Source: Spirillospora albida (lineage in GTDB: Bacteria; Actinomycetota; Actinomycetes; Streptosporangiales; Streptosporangiaceae). Taken from it: 6,741 nucleotides of DNA. The stretch spans positions 1 to 6,741 of the forward strand of contig NZ_JOFJ01000041.1 in the NCBI RefSeq assembly GCF_000718255.1, given 5' to 3'. Made by a program: the position numbers and the translations under genes. The notes below the pieces were generated by a model. It ran no database searches. It was not told the DNA's origin and worked only from the letters and a program-made list of their open reading frames with translations. The stretch's first letter is position 1, and the number at the start of each line of letters is the position of its first letter. Below, in pieces: positions 1 through 6,269 of this stretch.

Positions 1-213
1 CAAGCCGCCATCGCCACCTCCATCGCCCAAATCGCCCACGCCCTCAACCTCACCACCGTCGCCGAAGGCGTCGAAACCGCCCCCCAAGCCCACCGCCTCC
101 ACCAAATGGGCTACCGCCTCGCCCAGGGCTACCACTTCGCCAAACCCCTCCCGGCAGACGACATCGACGCACTCATCGTCCGGCAAGCCCGGCAGGAACC
201 TCGCTCCGCCTGA
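1..213 (+). CDS. EAL-domain c-di-GMP phosphodiesterase, C-terminal end (5' part outside window)
   Basis: Reading frame 1 is open from the window edge to a TGA at 211-213 and gives 70 residues. The peptide contains TVAEGVET (about residues 19-26) and MGYRLAQGYHFAKPLP (about 37-52), which are the last conserved blocks of the EAL phosphodiesterase fold; the AEGVE glutamate belongs to the metal/catalytic region in this family. EAL enzymes linearise cyclic di-GMP to pGpG, and in actinobacteria they are usually the C-terminal module of membrane GGDEF-EAL proteins. The upstream domains and start are not visible, so the full architecture and activity cannot be judged. Codon use is distinctive: glutamine is mostly CAA and other codons end in C, unlike the CAG/CTG/GCG-rich genes that follow. 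The last 41 bases overlap the 3' end of the convergent clpP gene. Confidence 0.9.
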   Translation, partial: QAAIATSIAQIAHALNLTTVAEGVETAPQAHRLHQMGYRLAQGYHFAKPLPADDIDALIVRQARQEPRSA

Positions 214-817
214 CGGCCGCGTTGCCGCGCTGCCGCTCCTCGAGCACGTGGTCGATGAGGCCGTACTCCAGGGCCGCCTTGGCGGTGAAGACGCGGTCGC
301 GGTCGGTGTCGGTGCGCAGCGTCGCGGTGTCCTGCCCGGTGTGCCGGGACAGGATCCGCTCGATGTCCGCGCGGACGCGGACGACCTCGTCCGCCTGGAG
401 GATGAGGTCGGGGATCGCTCCGCGGCCCTGCCCCGTCGGCTGGTGCAGGACGACGCGGGTGTGGGGGAGCGCGGCGCGCTTGCCGGGGGTGCCCGCGGCG
501 AGGAGGACGGCGCCGACGGCGACCGCCTGCCCCACGCATGTCGTCGCGACCTGCGGGCGGATGTAGCGCAGCGTGTCGTACACGGCGAGCATCGCGCTCG
601 GGTCGCCGCCCTCGCAGTTGATGTAGAGCTGGATGTCGCTGTCGGGGGTGTCGGCCTCCAGGTGGAGCAGCTGCGCGACGAGGGCGTTCGCGACGCCCGC
701 GTCGATGGCGGTGCCGAGGTAGATGATGCGTTCGGTCAGCAGGTGCGAGTAGACGTCCATGATGCGCTCACCGCGGGGGTGCTGCGCGATGACGTTCGGG
801 ATCGTGTAGGTGCTCAT
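173..817 (-). CDS. ClpP-family subunit lacking the catalytic serine (ClpR-like)
   Basis: A 214-residue protein of normal ClpP length. The ClpP fold is clear: RGERIMDVYSHLLTERIIYLG (residues 15-35), the handle region, and the C-terminal EYGLIDHVL. Aligned by eye to E. coli ClpP (Ser97, His122, Asp171), the nucleophile position reads GQAVAVGA, so residue 100 is Ala (GCC codon, 518-520) where Ser is expected. His125 (LHQP) and Asp174 (TDRDR) are present at exactly the family spacing (25 and 49 residues). The usual NSPGGS oxyanion strand is NCEGGDP. It should therefore fold and assemble but not hydrolyse peptides, like cyanobacterial/plastid ClpR subunits. Its ATG overlaps the stop of the preceding clpP (ATGA) and no Shine-Dalgarno is visible, which implies translational coupling and equimolar co-production. 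The last 13 codons and the stop overlap the convergent EAL gene. The family is certain; inactivity is inferred from the missing serine. Confidence 0.9.
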   Translation of the reverse strand: MSTYTIPNVIAQHPRGERIMDVYSHLLTERIIYLGTAIDAGVANALVAQLLHLEADTPDSDIQLYINCEGGDPSAMLAVYDTLRYIRPQVATTCVGQAVAVGAVLLAAGTPGKRAALPHTRVVLHQPTGQGRGAIPDLILQADEVVRVRADIERILSRHTGQDTATLRTDTDRDRVFTAKAALEYGLIDHVLEERQRGNAAVRRSEVPAGLAGR

Positions 818-1419
818 CGGGCACCGAGCCCGACGGGGTGGGGGGCGGGCGCGATCTCGTCGAAACCGCTGACGATCGTGTCGATGAACCCGTACTCGAG
901 TGCCTCCCGCGCGGTGTACCAGCGGTCGTGCAGCGAGTCCTCGAAGATCCGGTCAATGGGCTGGCCGGTGTCGTCGGCGATGAGGCCGAGCACCGTGTCG
1001 CGGGTGTGCCGCAGGTCGTTGGCCTGTAGTTCGATGTCGACGGCGGCGCCGGCGATGCCGGCGGAGCCCTGGTGCATCAGTACGCGGGCGTGCGGCAGGG
1101 CGCGGCGCTTGCCGCGGGTTCCTGCCGACAGCAGAAACTGCCCGGCGCTGTAGGCGATGCCGAGCACGACCGTGGCGACGTCGCAGGGGAGCAGGCGCAT
1201 GACGTCGCGGATCGCGAGCATCGACGGCACCGACCCGCCGGGGGAATGGATCCACAGGGTGATGTCGGACGAATTCTGCCGGGCCAGGCTGATCAGCTGC
1301 GCCGCCAGAAGAGTGCCATTGTCGTCGTCCAGCGGGCCATCGAGCACGAGAACGCGCTGCTGGTAGAGCTCGCGCCGCATTCTCTCGTTGAACAACGGGA
1401 TTCTCTGTTCCTCGCTCAT
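814..1419 (-). CDS. clpP: ATP-dependent Clp protease proteolytic subunit, complete catalytic triad
   Basis: A 201-residue ClpP serine peptidase subunit. Conserved blocks are IHSPGGSVPSMLAIRDVM (residues 57-74), the nucleophile segment GIAYSAGQFLLSAG with Ser91, LMHQ with His116, and EDSLHDRWYTAREALEYGFID with Asp165. The Ser-His-Asp spacings (25, 49) match the family exactly, so it should be active. ClpP forms a double-heptamer degradation chamber fed by ClpX/ClpC ATPases in the cytosol; no Clp ATPase gene lies in this window. The ATG at 1419 is chosen because the protein then has the usual ClpP length with a short N-terminus. A purine-rich GAG lies about 8 nt upstream and is a weak Shine-Dalgarno. 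The frame stays open far upstream, but that part is antisense to lysR codons. The stop overlaps the start of the serine-less clpP by 4 nt. This is probably an accessory clpP pair rather than the housekeeping clpP1P2, which normally sits beside clpX. Confidence 0.93.
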   Translation of the reverse strand: MSEEQRIPLFNERMRRELYQQRVLVLDGPLDDDNGTLLAAQLISLARQNSSDITLWIHSPGGSVPSMLAIRDVMRLLPCDVATVVLGIAYSAGQFLLSAGTRGKRRALPHARVLMHQGSAGIAGAAVDIELQANDLRHTRDTVLGLIADDTGQPIDRIFEDSLHDRWYTAREALEYGFIDTIVSGFDEIAPAPHPVGLGAR

Positions 1420-1460
1420 GCCATTCACTCTGCGCCAGAGCGCGCCCGGGTCACAGGCAT

Positions 1461-1477
1461 ATCCGCCCACGGCGGAT
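1461..1477. other. Perfect GC-rich inverted repeat between lysR and clpP
   Basis: The arms ATCCGCC and GGCGGAT (7 bp, perfect) are separated by CAC. The repeat lies in the 77-nt gap between the lysR stop and the clpP start, about 42 nt upstream of the clpP ATG. It could be a short hairpin attenuating read-through from lysR, or an operator for the clpP pair. No T-run follows on the minus strand, so a classical terminator is not supported. A TATGCC just downstream on the minus strand could be a poor -10 element, but no convincing -35 accompanies it. Confidence 0.4.
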
Positions 1478-1496
1478 CCGCTCAGAGCAGCGCGGC

Positions 1497-2354
1497 TCAT
1501 TCGGCGAGCGCGTCGAGGAACGCCTTGGCGGCCGGAGACGGGTGGTTCCAGACGAGGTGCTCCACACGGGCCGGGGCGTCGCTCAGCCGGACGGTCGGCA
1601 GGCCCAGGCCGGCCGCGAAGGCGGCGGGCAGCATCCCGATGCCGAGGCCCTGCCGGATCAGGCGGGTCATGAAGTCGGGCGTGGTGATCTCGAAGGCGAC
1701 CTCGCGCCGGACGCCCGCCGCGGTGAAGGCGGCGTCCGACTGGGCGCGCGCGGCGGTGCCCGCCGGGAAGTCGACGAACGGCTCGTCCGCCAGGAGGCTC
1801 AGCTCGGCGTGGGACCTTCCGGCGAGGGGGTGGTCGGGCGCCACCAGGGCGACGAGGTCGCCGCGGGCCAGCTCGCGGCCCTGGACGCCCACCGGCCGGA
1901 CGCCCAGCGGGAGCCCCAGGAAGGCGGCGTCCAGGACGCCCTCCCGCACCTGGTCGGTCAGCTCCTCGCTGCCGCCCGAGCGCAGGGTGATCCGCACCTG
2001 CGGATGCCGCAGGTGGAAGCGGTGCAGCGCGGTTGCCAGGTCGACGGCCGTGACGGTGGGGATGGCGCCGACGGCGAGCCGGCCCCGGATCTCGCCGGCG
2101 GCGGCCGCCACCTCGGCGCGGGCGCGCTCGGCGGCGTCCAGCGCCTGGCGGGCGGCGGGGAGGAACGCCTCGCCGGCGGGGGTCAGCCGGACGCGGCGGC
2201 TGGTGCGCTCGAACAGCCGGGCGCCCAGCTCGCGCTCGAGCCGGGCGATCTGGTGGCTCAGCGCCGACTGGACGACACGGCACCGCTCGGCGGCGCGGGT
2301 GAAGTTGCTGGTCTCCGCGACGGCGACGACGTAGCGCATCTGCTGGAGCTCCAT
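1497..2354 (-). CDS. LysR-family transcriptional regulator
   Basis: A 285-residue LysR-type regulator of typical length. The winged helix-turn-helix occupies about residues 3-62, with the hallmark AETSNFTRAAERCRVVQSAL run followed by SHQIARLERELGARLFER and RRVRLTPAGEAFL. A linker helix rich in Ala/Arg (65-90) precedes the effector-binding periplasmic-binding-protein-like domain (from GRLAVGAIPT at 91 to the end). The start ATG at 2354 is preferred over a GTG at 2372 because MELQQMRYVVAVAE is the canonical LysR N-terminus and because a dyad operator (2359-2377) covers the GTG. The gene is divergent from an MFS transporter, the classic LysR-target arrangement, so it probably controls that pump and its own gene. 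The two clpP genes follow on the same strand after 77 nt and could be partly co-transcribed. The effector ligand cannot be predicted. Confidence 0.94.
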   Translation of the reverse strand: MELQQMRYVVAVAETSNFTRAAERCRVVQSALSHQIARLERELGARLFERTSRRVRLTPAGEAFLPAARQALDAAERARAEVAAAAGEIRGRLAVGAIPTVTAVDLATALHRFHLRHPQVRITLRSGGSEELTDQVREGVLDAAFLGLPLGVRPVGVQGRELARGDLVALVAPDHPLAGRSHAELSLLADEPFVDFPAGTAARAQSDAAFTAAGVRREVAFEITTPDFMTRLIRQGLGIGMLPAAFAAGLGLPTVRLSDAPARVEHLVWNHPSPAAKAFLDALAE

Positions 2355-2358
2355 GTAT

Positions 2359-2377
2359 CGATCGTGGATCACGATCG
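2359..2377. promoter_or_regulatory. Probable LysR operator (T-N11-A dyad) in lysR/MFS intergenic region
   Basis: The perfect inverted repeat CGATCGTG-GAT-CACGATCG contains the LysR consensus T-N11-A (T2362, 11 nt, A2374) within dyad symmetry. It lies 4 nt upstream of the chosen lysR start and about 58 nt upstream of the transporter start. LysR proteins typically bind such sites to repress themselves and activate the divergent gene. The sequence match is direct; binding by this particular LysR is inferred. Confidence 0.72.
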
Positions 2378-2389
2378 CTCGGATGACAA
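2361..2389 (-). promoter_or_regulatory. Candidate lysR promoter, possibly leaderless
   Basis: On the minus strand, TTGTCA (2389-2384) is a -35-like hexamer, followed after exactly 17 nt by CACGAT (2366-2361) as a weak -10. The -10 ends 6 nt before the ATG at 2354, and there is no Shine-Dalgarno, which is the geometry of a leaderless transcript, common in actinobacteria. The dyad operator overlaps the -10 and the end of the spacer, which suggests autorepression. The -10 match is poor, so this is tentative. Confidence 0.38.
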
Positions 2390-2434
2390 ATATGCGTTGG
2401 ACTCATTGATCGTCCGTCGTCGAGGGTGGGAGGC

Positions 2435-3640
2435 ATGAAGAGAGGTCTCCTCCTGCTCATGTCGACGGCGGCCGGGCTGACGGTCGCGGGGAACTACTTC
2501 GCGCAGCCGCTGCTCGACCTGATCGGCCGCGAACTCGGGCTCGGGCCGACCCTGGCGGCGCTGACGGTGACGGCCGCGCAGGTCGGGTACGCGGTGGGCC
2601 TGATCCTGCTGGTGCCGCTCGGCGACCTGGTCGACCGGCGGCGGCTCACCGTGGCCCTCTACGCGGCGACCTCGGTGTTCCTGCTGGTGTCGGCGACCGC
2701 CGGCAGCGGCACGATGCTCCTGGCCGGGACGGCCCTGGCCGCGGTGACCTCGGTGGGCGCGCAGGTCGTGGTGCCGTTCGCGGCGGCGCTGGCGGACCCG
2801 GCCGAGCGCGGGAAGGTCGTCGGCACGGTGATGACCGGGCTGCTGCTCGGCGTGCTGCTGGCGCGCACCGCGTCCGGCGCCCTGTCCGAACTGGGCGGAT
2901 GGCGGACGGTCTACTGGGTGCACGCGGCCCTGATGGCGCTGATGGCCGTGCTGCTGCACGTCTTCCTGCCGCGGATCGCCGCGGACGGCCCCCGCCTGTC
3001 CTACCCGCGGCTGCTGCGCTCGACGATGGCGATGTTCCGGGACGAGCCGCTGCTGCGGTGGCGGGCGGGGATCTGCGCGCTGAGCCTGGCGTCGTTCACC
3101 TCTCTGTGGACGGCGCTGACGTTCCTGCTGGCGCGGTCGCCGTACGGCTGGTCGGAGTCGTCCATCGGGCTCTTCGGCCTGGTCGGCGTCGTGGGCGCGC
3201 TGACCGCGACGGTGGCGGGACGGCTGGCCGACCGCGGCCGCGCCCAGGCGGTCACCGGGGTGGGGACGGTGCTGCTCGTGCTCTCCTGGCCGGCCATCGC
3301 CGCCGGGGCCGGTTCGCTCGGCTGGCTGATCGCCGGGGTGCTCCTGCTGGACCTTGCGCATCAGGCGGTGGTCAACAGCAGCCAGAACGTCCTCTACGCG
3401 CTGCGGCCGGAGGTGCGCAACCGGATCAACTCCGCCTTCATGACCGCCTTCTTCGTCGGCGGCGCGGCGGGCTCCGCGCTGACCTCGGTCGTCTGGGCTC
3501 GCGGCGGCTGGACGGCCGTGTGCGCCGTGGGCGCCGCCCTCTCCGCCGGAACCGGGGTGCTCTGGGTCCTGGAGCGCCTCACCCTCGCCAGGACGCCGAA
3601 GGCGCCGCAGGCCCCGGCCGTGGCCACGACGGCCTGCTGA
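2435..3640 (+). CDS. MFS transporter (12-TM, drug:H+ antiporter-like)
   Basis: A 401-residue integral membrane protein with about 12 hydrophobic segments split by a central cytoplasmic loop (about 180-208). Motif A of the major facilitator superfamily is present after TM2 as GDLVDRRR (63-70), and its echo in the second half is GRLADRGR (262-269), which support a duplicated 6+6 MFS fold. The N-terminus GNYFAQPLLDLIG (19-31) resembles YgaY/YnfM-like proton-driven exporters. The motif-C region (GLLLGVLLARTASGAL, 135-150) lacks the usual Pro, so an efflux assignment is reasonable but not firm. The ATG at 2435 is chosen because GAGGG sits 8 nt upstream; a GTG at 2426 would overlap that site. The gene is divergent from lysR across a dyad operator, so it is probably LysR-controlled. 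It ends 15 nt before the convergent tetR stop. The substrate is unknown. Confidence 0.93.
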   Translation: MKRGLLLLMSTAAGLTVAGNYFAQPLLDLIGRELGLGPTLAALTVTAAQVGYAVGLILLVPLGDLVDRRRLTVALYAATSVFLLVSATAGSGTMLLAGTALAAVTSVGAQVVVPFAAALADPAERGKVVGTVMTGLLLGVLLARTASGALSELGGWRTVYWVHAALMALMAVLLHVFLPRIAADGPRLSYPRLLRSTMAMFRDEPLLRWRAGICALSLASFTSLWTALTFLLARSPYGWSESSIGLFGLVGVVGALTATVAGRLADRGRAQAVTGVGTVLLVLSWPAIAAGAGSLGWLIAGVLLLDLAHQAVVNSSQNVLYALRPEVRNRINSAFMTAFFVGGAAGSALTSVVWARGGWTAVCAVGAALSAGTGVLWVLERLTLARTPKAPQAPAVATTAC

Positions 3641-3654
3641 CGGCCGGGCCGGGG
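3612..3654. terminator. Possible bidirectional GC hairpin terminator between MFS gene and tetR
   Basis: The two genes converge with only 15 nt between their stops. CCCCGGCC (3612-3619) pairs with GGCCGGGG (3647-3654) around a 27-nt loop, and GGCCGT/ACGGCC nests inside. The sequence is nearly all G/C with no T-tract on either strand, so it would be a non-canonical terminator of the sort tolerated in actinobacteria. Some of this symmetry may be just high-GC coincidence. Confidence 0.3.
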
Positions 3655-3655
3655 T

Positions 3656-4219
3656 TCAGCGGTCGAGGATCACGTCGCCGGCGCGGATCAGGACCTCGAG
3701 CCGGGTGCGGCCCCCGTGGTCGGCGGCGAGGAAATGGTGCCCCATCGCCACGCAGAACGCGATCAGGCTGCGGGCCTCGACCTCGTCGGGGTCGGAGCAG
3801 AAGGTGCCGATCATCTCGCGGAGCAGGGCCATGCGCACCCCGTCGACCCGCCGCAGGCGCGCGGCGACCGCCTCGTCGCGCCGGGCCCAGTCGCGGACGG
3901 CCAGGTCGATGGGGAGCAGCCGGTCGCCGGAGAAGGTGAGGATGCCCGCGCGCTCGATCTTGGTCTTCGGATCGCCGCCCTCCCGCTCGACCTGGGCGAT
4001 CACCTCGTCGGTGCTCTCCCGCTCCCAGAGGTCCAGCATGGCCTCCAGCAGCGCGCCGCGGTCGGCGAAGTAGCCGTAGAAGCCGCCCTTGGTGACGCCG
4101 AGCCGCTTGGCGAGGGCCTCGATCCGGACGGCGTCGGGGCCGCCCTCGGCCAGGGCACGCAGGCCCTCCTCGATCCACTTCTCGCGCGGTGTGCGCGCAG
4201 CGCCCACGATGTGCCCCAC
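3656..4219 (-). CDS. TetR-family transcriptional repressor
   Basis: A 187-residue TetR-type regulator. The N-terminal DNA-binding domain spans about residues 10-62: a first helix (EKWIEEGLRALAEGG) and the helix-turn-helix with recognition block LAKRLGVTKGGFYGYFADRGALLEAML (36-62), the strongest TetR signature. The remainder is an all-helical ligand-binding/dimerisation domain with no diagnostic ligand residues. The start is uncertain: a GTG at 4219 gives MGHIVG, and another GTG at 4207 follows a GGGG at 6-nt spacing. Either keeps the whole DNA-binding domain. It is divergent from the DUF2867 gene across a 102-nt gap that contains two TATACG-type palindromes, so autorepression and control of DUF2867 are likely. 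It converges on the MFS gene. The ligand is unknown. Confidence 0.93.
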   Translation of the reverse strand: MGHIVGAARTPREKWIEEGLRALAEGGPDAVRIEALAKRLGVTKGGFYGYFADRGALLEAMLDLWERESTDEVIAQVEREGGDPKTKIERAGILTFSGDRLLPIDLAVRDWARRDEAVAARLRRVDGVRMALLREMIGTFCSDPDEVEARSLIAFCVAMGHHFLAADHGGRTRLEVLIRAGDVILDR

Positions 4220-4232
4220 CTCACTCGTCCCG

Positions 4233-4254
4233 GGATATACGCCACCGTATATCC
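4233..4254. promoter_or_regulatory. TetR operator O1, perfect palindrome
   Basis: GGATATACG-N4-CGTATATCC is a perfect 9-bp inverted repeat spanning 22 bp, centred at 4243.5, in otherwise GC-rich DNA. TetR regulators bind such palindromes between divergent genes. It lies 13 nt upstream of the tetR GTG and covers the putative tetR -10 element (minus strand TATATC), a position suited to autorepression. Assignment to the adjacent TetR is inferred from location. Confidence 0.75.
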
Positions 4255-4261
4255 ACGTCTA
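4234..4261 (-). promoter_or_regulatory. Candidate tetR promoter
   Basis: On the minus strand, TAGACG (4261-4256; four of six matches to TTGACA) is followed after 16 nt by TATATC (4239-4234; close to TATAAT). The implied leader to the GTG at 4219 is under 10 nt. The operator O1 lies across the spacer and -10. Confidence 0.45.
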
Positions 4262-4270
4262 GGCTCGCGT

Positions 4271-4286
4271 TATACGCAAGCGTACA
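4271..4286. promoter_or_regulatory. Second TetR-type operator O2 (imperfect palindrome)
   Basis: TATACGC-AA-GCGTACA has one mismatch from perfect 7-bp dyad symmetry and repeats the TATACG half-site of O1. Its centre (4278.5) is 35 bp from that of O1 and 44 bp upstream of the DUF2867 ATG, so it is well placed to block the divergent promoter. The TATACG may itself serve as the -10 of the DUF2867 gene, although no good -35 is visible. Confidence 0.55.
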
Positions 4287-4321
4287 GAACGGGATGCGCG
4301 GCGGTCCCGGGAAAGGCACCC

Positions 4322-4936
4322 ATGAGACTCCCCCGAACGGCCCACACCGGGCACCCGTGGCGGATCCACGAGTTCGCCCGGGACTTCCGGGTCGAGGACG
4401 TGTGGTCCTACCGCACCCCCGGCGCCGGGCCGGACGACTTCCCGCTGATGCTGGCGGCACTGGCGGCGGGCGCGGGGATCGACGCCCAGCCCCTTCCGGT
4501 CCGGTTCCTGTTCGCGGTGCGCTGGAAGCTCGGCGCCCTGTTCGGCTGGGACCGCGACCGGGAGAGCCTCGGGGGGCGGGTGCGGCCCCTGCGCGAACGG
4601 CTGCCGGACGACCTGCGGGCCACCGCGGACCCCTCCTGCGGCGAGGTCGCCCCGTTCACCCCGGTCTACGAGCTTGGGGACGAGTGCGTCCGCGAGCTGG
4701 CGAACAAGACCGTCCACACCCTCATGCACCTGGGCTGGGCACCCTCGCACGACGGCGGCCACGAGCTGCGGATGGCGGTGCTGGTCAAGCCCAACGGACG
4801 GCTCGGACGGCTCTACATGGCCCTCATCGCGCCGTTCCGGTACCTCATCGTCTATCCCGCGCTGACCCGCGACGTGGAGCGCGCCTGGCGGAACCGCGCG
4901 CGGCTGGTCCCCGGAGGCGCCGCCCTCCGGAGCTGA
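4322..4936 (+). CDS. DUF2867 domain-containing protein
   Basis: A 204-residue protein that matches the DUF2867 family pattern along most of its length: FLFAVRWKLGALFGWDRD (63-80), SLGGRVRPLRERLPDDLR (82-99), VYELGDECVRELANKTVHTLMHLGW (115-139), and the family's strongest block, RMAVLVKPNGRLGRLYMALIAPFRYLIVYPAL (150-181). It has no signal peptide and no obvious membrane segment apart from the amphipathic LYMALIAPFRYLIVYP stretch. No biochemical function is known to me for the family; it often lies next to TetR regulators or beside NAD(P)-binding SDR-like proteins. The ATG at 4322 is chosen because GGGAAAGG ends 5 nt upstream and homologous sequence begins soon after. The same frame is open further upstream, but there it is antisense to tetR. 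It is probably derepressed when TetR releases O2. The next gene starts 55 nt downstream. Confidence 0.87.
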   Translation: MRLPRTAHTGHPWRIHEFARDFRVEDVWSYRTPGAGPDDFPLMLAALAAGAGIDAQPLPVRFLFAVRWKLGALFGWDRDRESLGGRVRPLRERLPDDLRATADPSCGEVAPFTPVYELGDECVRELANKTVHTLMHLGWAPSHDGGHELRMAVLVKPNGRLGRLYMALIAPFRYLIVYPALTRDVERAWRNRARLVPGGAALRS

Positions 4937-4991
4937 ACCCCGCCCGCGCACGGTCTCAGGTCCGCGGGACGGCCGCCGATGGGAACCGGCG

Positions 4992-6269
4992 ATGTCCTCG
5001 GAAGAAGCGACCGTCACGCCGGACGGGGGCGCGGAGCGGGCGGGGGCCCCACGCGCCCTCCTCCGGCATGCCCCGCTCCTGCTGATCGCCGCTCTCACCG
5101 TCTTCGCCGGGGTGTGGTTCGTCCGGACGGCCGACGGCATGCCGCTGCCCCTCGTCGCCTGGATCCCGCCCGTCCTGGCCACGGCGACCGCCGCGTACAC
5201 GTGCCTGCGGACCGCCCACGACATGCGCGGGCCGGCGCGGCTGTTCTGGGGACGGCTCGGCGTGGCGGTCGGCCTGGTCGCCATCGGAAGCGCGATCGAC
5301 GCCGCCGACTCGCTCATCGGACCGGACGCGCTCGGCTCCCACGTCAGCCCCGCCGCCATGGGCATGTACGGGATCGGCAGCCTCATGTTCGTCTGGGCGC
5401 TGCTGATGATCCCGATCCCCCGGCGGTCCGCGGGCGAATGGCTGACGCTGGGGCTGGACGCGGGCGTCCTCATCCTGGGCGGCGGACTGTACCTCTGGTA
5501 CTACCTCGCCCTGCGGGGAGACCTGCCGACAGCGGCGGACGGGGTCGAGGGCTCCGCGCTCACCATGATCGTGCTGGGTCTGGCGATCGGGCTGGTCGCC
5601 ATCAAGCTGGCGCTCACCGGCGCCGGGCCGCTGGACCGCCGCGCCCTGTGGGCGCTCGGCGCCGCGGTCCTGCTCGCCTGCGTCATCGGCGCGCTCATCG
5701 GCTACTTCGCGGAAAGCCGGCCCCACCTGTCCGCCACCCACCTCGGCCTTCCGGTCGCGAGCCTGCTGGCCGCCCTCGGCACCGGCATCCAGCGCCGGGC
5801 GGCGGCGCAGCCGACCCTGCCGCGGCGCCGCCGCCCCTACAGCAGGCTGCCCTACGCCGCGGTCGGCGGCGCCTACGCGCTGCTCCTGATCTCACTGCGG
5901 TCGGCCGAGGGCCCCAGCGGGGTCATCGTCGGCGGCGTGATCCTGCTGACCGGCCTGGTGGTGCTGCGGCAGATCATCGCGTTCCACGACATCGGGAGCC
6001 TGCTGGACCGCCTGGACGCGAGCATGGGCGAGCTGGCCCGCTGGTCATGGCGGACCATGTCGCGAAGCTGCTGGCCGACCCGGGCGGCACGTACACCTGC
6101 CAGGTCCGCATGCGCCACGGCGACGGGTCATGGCGGCTGGCGGAGCTGTACGCCACCAACTCCATCGACGATCCCAACGTCGGTGGCATCGTCAGCAATC
6201 TGCGGGACGTCACCGAGATTCATCGTGTGCAGGAGGAACTGGCGTATCAGGCGGGTCATGACGCGCTGA
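4992..6269 (+). pseudogene. Membrane sensor (N-terminal) module of a PAS-GGDEF-EAL protein, frame lost after residue 350
   Basis: From the ATG at 4992 (weak GGGA upstream), residues 1-350 form a coherent module: a short hydrophilic N-terminus, then about ten hydrophobic helices (roughly 27-44, 54-71, 86-104, 124-142, 153-173, 190-208, 219-239, 250-266, 287-302, 309-330), then a cytoplasmic signalling helix FHDIGSLLDRLDASMGELAR (331-350). This is the N-terminal half of actinobacterial membrane GGDEF-EAL proteins. After about 6041 the frame reads an Arg/Ser/Cys/Pro-rich nonsense tail to a TGA at 6267-6269, while PAS sequence continues in another frame. The 75-residue tail should therefore be treated as out-of-frame translation. 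The module may make a truncated membrane protein, but without an output domain. Only 55 nt separate it from the DUF2867 gene, so co-transcription is possible. Confidence 0.75.

Noticed and set aside
248..1153. Long plus-strand open frame across the clpP pair
   Set aside because: It is a high-GC shadow: low-complexity Arg/Ala/Val/Asp composition, no recognisable domain, and fully antisense to two clear ClpP genes.
1542..2438. Long plus-strand open frame across lysR
   Set aside because: Antisense to a clear LysR gene, repetitive Gly/Ala/Gln composition, no motif.
1420..2460. Long N-terminal extension of the active ClpP reading frame, open back to 2460
   Set aside because: The added residues are Arg/Pro/Gly-rich, antisense-like translation of the lysR region in another frame. 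The ClpP homology begins only after the ATG at 1419.
2369..3361. Long minus-strand open frame under the MFS gene
   Set aside because: Arg/Gln/His-rich composition typical of antisense GC-rich DNA; the opposite strand encodes a coherent 12-TM transporter with two motif A copies.
3716..4321. Upstream in-frame extension of the DUF2867 gene
   Set aside because: This part is antisense to tetR, and both operators and a good ribosome binding site lie just before the ATG at 4322.
4937..4991. Possible terminator between DUF2867 and the membrane-sensor gene
   Set aside because: Only a tiny GTCC/GGAC repeat with a 3-nt spacer is present, with no T-tract; not distinguishable from background in this GC content.
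6030..6060. Programmed ribosomal frameshift joining the membrane module to the PAS/GGDEF part
   Set aside because: No slippery heptamer is apparent, and the first half of the PAS domain is absent altogether, so a frameshift alone could not restore the protein.
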